Assembly: GCF_003627755.1 (NCBI RefSeq)
Contig: NZ_CP032694.1
Span: 3,339,501 to 3,403,500 of the forward strand
From: Rhizobium jaguaris
GTDB lineage: Bacteria; Pseudomonadota; Alphaproteobacteria; Rhizobiales; Rhizobiaceae
Direction: 5' to 3'
DNA: 64,000 nucleotides
In this document: positions 61,647 through 64,000 of the stretch, piece by piece
Layout: each line of letters starts with the position of its first letter
Position numbering within the stretch: the stretch's first letter is position 1
The notes under the pieces: model-generated
Told to the model about the DNA's origin: nothing
Database searches by the model: none
The model's input: only the letters and a program-made list of their open reading frames with translations
Program-made: the position numbers and the translations under genes

Positions 61647-63101
61647 ATGTCGGACCAGATTTTCCAGGCCGCCCCAACCCGGCGGGCCGCCCCTAGTTTT
61701 CGTGTTATCGCGCTTATCGTAGCAAGCGCCATGTTCATGGAGCAGCTTGACGCGACCGTTCTCGCCACAGCGCTGCCGACCATGGCGAGAGACTTTAGCG
61801 TCAGTGCGCCGGCGATGAGCATCGCGCTCACCTCCTATCTGCTCAGCCTCGCGATCTTCATTCCGGCGAGCGGCGCGATCGCCGATCGTTATGGCTCTCG
61901 CACGGTTTTCCGAACGGCCATCGCCGTTTTCGTGGTCGGCTCGCTCCTCTGTGCCCAGGCTCCCACCTTGTTCTTCCTCGTCGTCGCCCGCCTGATCCAG
62001 GGCCTCGGCGGCGCCATGATGATCCCGGTCGGCCGTCTCGTGCTGATGCGCAGTGTCGCGCGCAAGGATATGGTGTCCGCCATGTCCTGGCTGCTCATTC
62101 CAGCGCTTGTCGGCCCGATTCTCGGTCCCCCCATCGGGGGCATGTTCGTCACCTATCTCGACTGGCGCTGGATCTTCTACATCAACGTACCGATCGGCAT
62201 TATCGGTTTCGCTCTCGTCACGATGTTCATCGAAGACGTGAAAGGCCCGAGGAACGGCCGCTTCGATCTGTCGGGCTTCGTCCTATCCGGCATTTCGCTC
62301 GGCTCGCTGCTGTTCGGCTTCGAAATGTCGAGCCGCGAAGGCGAAGGCTATCTGGCCGTGTTCCTGATTTCGATCGGCCTGCTGTTCGGCATCGCCTACC
62401 TTCGCCATGCCCGCAAGCATCCGTCGCCGATCATGGATTTCTCGCTGATGAGGGTACCGACCTTTGGAGCATCGGTCATCGCGGGCTCGCTGACGCGCAT
62501 CAGCCAGGGCGCTACGCCCTTCCTCATTCCGCTGATGCTGCAGCTCGGTTTCGGCCTGTCCGCCGCCTCCGCCGGTCAGATCTCCATCGCCACAGCCCTC
62601 GGCTCGATGGCAATGAAGCCGCTGCAGCTCAAGATCCTGCGCAGGCTCGGCTTCCGCACCAGCCTGCTGATCTTCGGCGTGATCGGCACGCTCGGCTACG
62701 GGCTTTGCTCGATCTTCCGGCCCGACTGGCCGTTGCCGCTGATCTTCGTGATCCTGTTCTTCTGCGGCTTCTTCATGTCGTTCCAGTTCACGGCCTATAA
62801 CACCATCGCCTATGACGAGATCGAGCGCGAGCGCATGAGCTCGGCGACGAGTTTCTATACGACGTTCCAGCAGTTGATGCTGTCGCTCGGCATTTGCGTC
62901 GCAGCTCTTGCCCTGCATGGCTCGATGTATGTGCGCGAACACGCGACCGCCGAGATGAGCGACTTCTCCGCCGCCTTCATCGTCGTCACCCTGATCGCGC
63001 TTCTCGCCATGGTCTGGAACGCCCGCTTCTCGAGCACCGCCGGTTCGGAAATCAGCGGCCACCGCAAGAAGTCGCCCGAGGACGCGCTCGGCGGACACTG
63101 A
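61647..63101 (+). CDS. MFS transporter, DHA2 (14-TMS) drug exporter family
   Basis: A 484-residue inner-membrane proton antiporter with about 13-14 hydrophobic segments. FMEQLDATVLATALPTMARDF (core LDATVLATALP, about residue 34) is motif D1 of the DHA2 group. GAIADRYGSRTVFR is the loop 2-3 motif A, and RLIQGLGGAMMIPVGR and LGPPIGGMFVTYLDWRWIFYINVPIG are the TM4-TM6 hallmarks. The ATG at 61647 was chosen because MSDQIFQAA begins the conserved part; the ribosome site is weak. It probably exports drugs or amphiphilic metabolites and is divergent from the NmrA-type reductase. Confidence 0.92.
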   Translation: MSDQIFQAAPTRRAAPSFRVIALIVASAMFMEQLDATVLATALPTMARDFSVSAPAMSIALTSYLLSLAIFIPASGAIADRYGSRTVFRTAIAVFVVGSLLCAQAPTLFFLVVARLIQGLGGAMMIPVGRLVLMRSVARKDMVSAMSWLLIPALVGPILGPPIGGMFVTYLDWRWIFYINVPIGIIGFALVTMFIEDVKGPRNGRFDLSGFVLSGISLGSLLFGFEMSSREGEGYLAVFLISIGLLFGIAYLRHARKHPSPIMDFSLMRVPTFGASVIAGSLTRISQGATPFLIPLMLQLGFGLSAASAGQISIATALGSMAMKPLQLKILRRLGFRTSLLIFGVIGTLGYGLCSIFRPDWPLPLIFVILFFCGFFMSFQFTAYNTIAYDEIERERMSSATSFYTTFQQLMLSLGICVAALALHGSMYVREHATAEMSDFSAAFIVVTLIALLAMVWNARFSSTAGSEISGHRKKSPEDALGGH

Positions 63102-63185
63102 ATTGCTTCAGCGAAAGTCTCGAAAAACTCGCTCGCCAGCGATCTTGCGACTGGCTAGCCGCAGCCCAATGAAGCAGGTCGTCAT

Positions 63186-63614
63186 TCAGAACTTCTTTTT
63201 GAGGAAATATCGCGGAACAGCGCCGCTGCCGCCTTCAAGCTCGCCAAACAGCGTGTAGCCAAGCTTCTCGAAAAAGGGGCGAGCCTGGAATTCAAACGTG
63301 TCCAACCAGATGCCGATGTAGCCACGCGCCTTCGCGATCGCTTCAGCTTCCTCGATCAATCGAGTGCCGAGCCCCATTCCGCGATATTGTTCCGGCACGA
63401 TCAGGAACTTGACGAAGGCCCAGCCGTAGCCGTCGACACCATAGAGACCGCCCGTGACTTCCTTCGTTTCCGGATCGCGGATAGCGATGGCGAAATCCGG
63501 TTCCTCCGGCGCGAAGTCCCGCATTTCGGCGTTGAAGGAAACCAACGCGGCGAGGATGCCAGCTTTCACATCAGGTTCGGGGTCTGTGGGAATGATCTCG
63601 ATGAGAGGGCGCAT
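63186..63614 (-). CDS. GNAT family N-acetyltransferase
   Basis: A 142-residue acetyltransferase. The acetyl-CoA loop Q-Y-R-G-M-G-L-G-T (about residue 77) defines motif A, preceded by the beta-strand VKFLIVPE. LDTFEFQARPFFEKLGYTLFGEL is the C-terminal motif B region, with the aspartate and tyrosine typical of small-molecule GNATs. EVTGGLYGVDGYGWAFV supplies the central strands. The substrate is not identifiable; this short form often acts on amines or antibiotics. It converges on the MFS exporter gene. Confidence 0.88.
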   Translation of the reverse strand: MRPLIEIIPTDPEPDVKAGILAALVSFNAEMRDFAPEEPDFAIAIRDPETKEVTGGLYGVDGYGWAFVKFLIVPEQYRGMGLGTRLIEEAEAIAKARGYIGIWLDTFEFQARPFFEKLGYTLFGELEGGSGAVPRYFLKKKF

Positions 63615-63774
63615 GGGATGCTTGTTTCCAAATGTTCAGTTGTAAAACGCCGATTGAAGCGGCAGTTTTACATCTAATTTTTGCAGAAGCGCAAAACCGG
63701 ACTCTCGCAGCGATCAACTTCGCGCAAGCCGTTCGAGAAATATTTTCAATGACTGCTCGCCTAGAGCAAAATAC

Positions 63775-63798
63775 AAAAAAGGCCGGGCTAACCCGACC
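63775..63798 (-). terminator. Rho-independent terminator of the cold-shock gene
   Basis: On the minus strand GGTCGGG and CCCGGCC pair (one G-T) around a TTAG loop and run into TTTTTT. It lies 66 bases past the cold-shock stop codon and is the clearest intrinsic terminator in the window. The rest of 63615-63863 shows no gene. Confidence 0.8.
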
Positions 63799-63863
63799 TC
63801 TTCCTTCATCGCCTCAACGATCGATGCCAGTACATCCGTGGTCAAAGACCAGAAGCAAATGCC

Positions 63864-64000
63864 TCACAGTGATTGAAGCTGGTCAGCCGACATCTTGCCG
63901 GAACGCTTGTCCTGGACAAGCTCGTAGGAAATCTTCTGGCCGTCACGGAGAGTGCTCATTCCAGCGCGTTCAACCGCGGAAATGTGCACGAAGACATCCG
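63864..64000 (-). CDS. Cold-shock protein, CspA family (3' part only)
   Basis: The last 45 codons of a gene entering from the right edge. The readable C-terminus contains DVFVHISAVERAGMSTLRDG, which is the RNP2 RNA-binding motif (VFVHI) and the following loop, then QKISYELVQDKRSGKMSADQ. It ends at TGA (63866-63864). The length and motifs fit a 68-70-residue nucleic-acid chaperone of the cold-shock domain family. The RNP1 motif and start are outside the window. An intrinsic terminator follows at 63798-63775. Confidence 0.88.
   Translation of the reverse strand, partial: DVFVHISAVERAGMSTLRDGQKISYELVQDKRSGKMSADQLQSL

Noticed and set aside
1..64000. CRISPR arrays, rRNA/tRNA genes, phage or insertion-sequence transposases
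   Set aside because: No regularly spaced repeats, no tRNA-like cloverleaf or rRNA landmarks, and no transposase or integrase motifs were recognised on either strand.

Overview
The window looks like chromosome (or a chromid) of a GC-rich alphaproteobacterium of the Rhizobium/Agrobacterium group. The reasons are the dense gene packing, ATGA start/stop overlaps, many LysR/MarR/GntR regulators next to ABC importers, and two dispersed intergenic repeat families with paired hairpins of the kind common in rhizobia. No rRNA, tRNA, CRISPR array, phage or complete transposon was seen.

Layout. 1-6.1 kb: the 5' part of a D-erythronate-dehydrogenase-like gene, then a leftward hydrolase / MexE-type adaptor / MexF-type RND pump set facing a LysR regulator. 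7.3-8.8 kb: an ECF41 (SigJ-like) sigma factor divergent from a carboxymuconolactone-decarboxylase-like gene, with two matching ECF41-type promoters between them. 8.8-15.2 kb: AraC/EamA pair, GntR plus class V aminotransferase, a Fic protein with five operator-like repeats upstream, and an HpcH/HpaI aldolase. 15.2-19.2 kb: an ECF sigma/anti-sigma pair opposite a Tat-exported metallo-beta-lactamase-fold gene (frameshifted), a TPR protein and a DoxX protein.

19.4-49.7 kb is the most coherent block, a candidate catabolic island for an indolic or anthranilate-like aromatic. It holds an aminotransferase, parts of an amino-acid importer, two MarR regulators, two related flavoproteins around an isatin-hydrolase-like cyclase, IorAB-like indolepyruvate oxidoreductase subunits and a complete dipeptide-type ABC importer. 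These are followed by a VOC protein, a 2-aminobenzoate-type CoA ligase, a 2-aminobenzoyl-CoA monooxygenase/reductase-type flavoprotein (frameshifted at its FAD-binding loop) and an operon of SDR, crotonase, two acyl-CoA dehydrogenases (one clearly glutaryl-CoA dehydrogenase), thioesterase, RidA and a hydratase/3-hydroxyacyl-CoA dehydrogenase. A palindrome related to TTTTAAGCTTAAAA lies in front of several of these units and nowhere else I noticed, so the block may be one regulon. A ParDE toxin-antitoxin pair sits inside it.

49.7-64 kb: adenylate cyclase, two SDRs facing a LysR regulator, an LLM flavin monooxygenase with an AhpD-like partner, OsmC, glycerate 2-kinase, a small zinc-ribbon protein, gamma-glutamyltranspeptidase, an NmrA-type reductase with a strong operator, a DHA2-type MFS exporter, a GNAT acetyltransferase and the 3' end of a cold-shock gene with its terminator.

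Two genes carry single-base frameshifts (near 17400 and 40630). They may be genuine mutations or base-calling errors. All functions are inferred from motifs and context read by eye.
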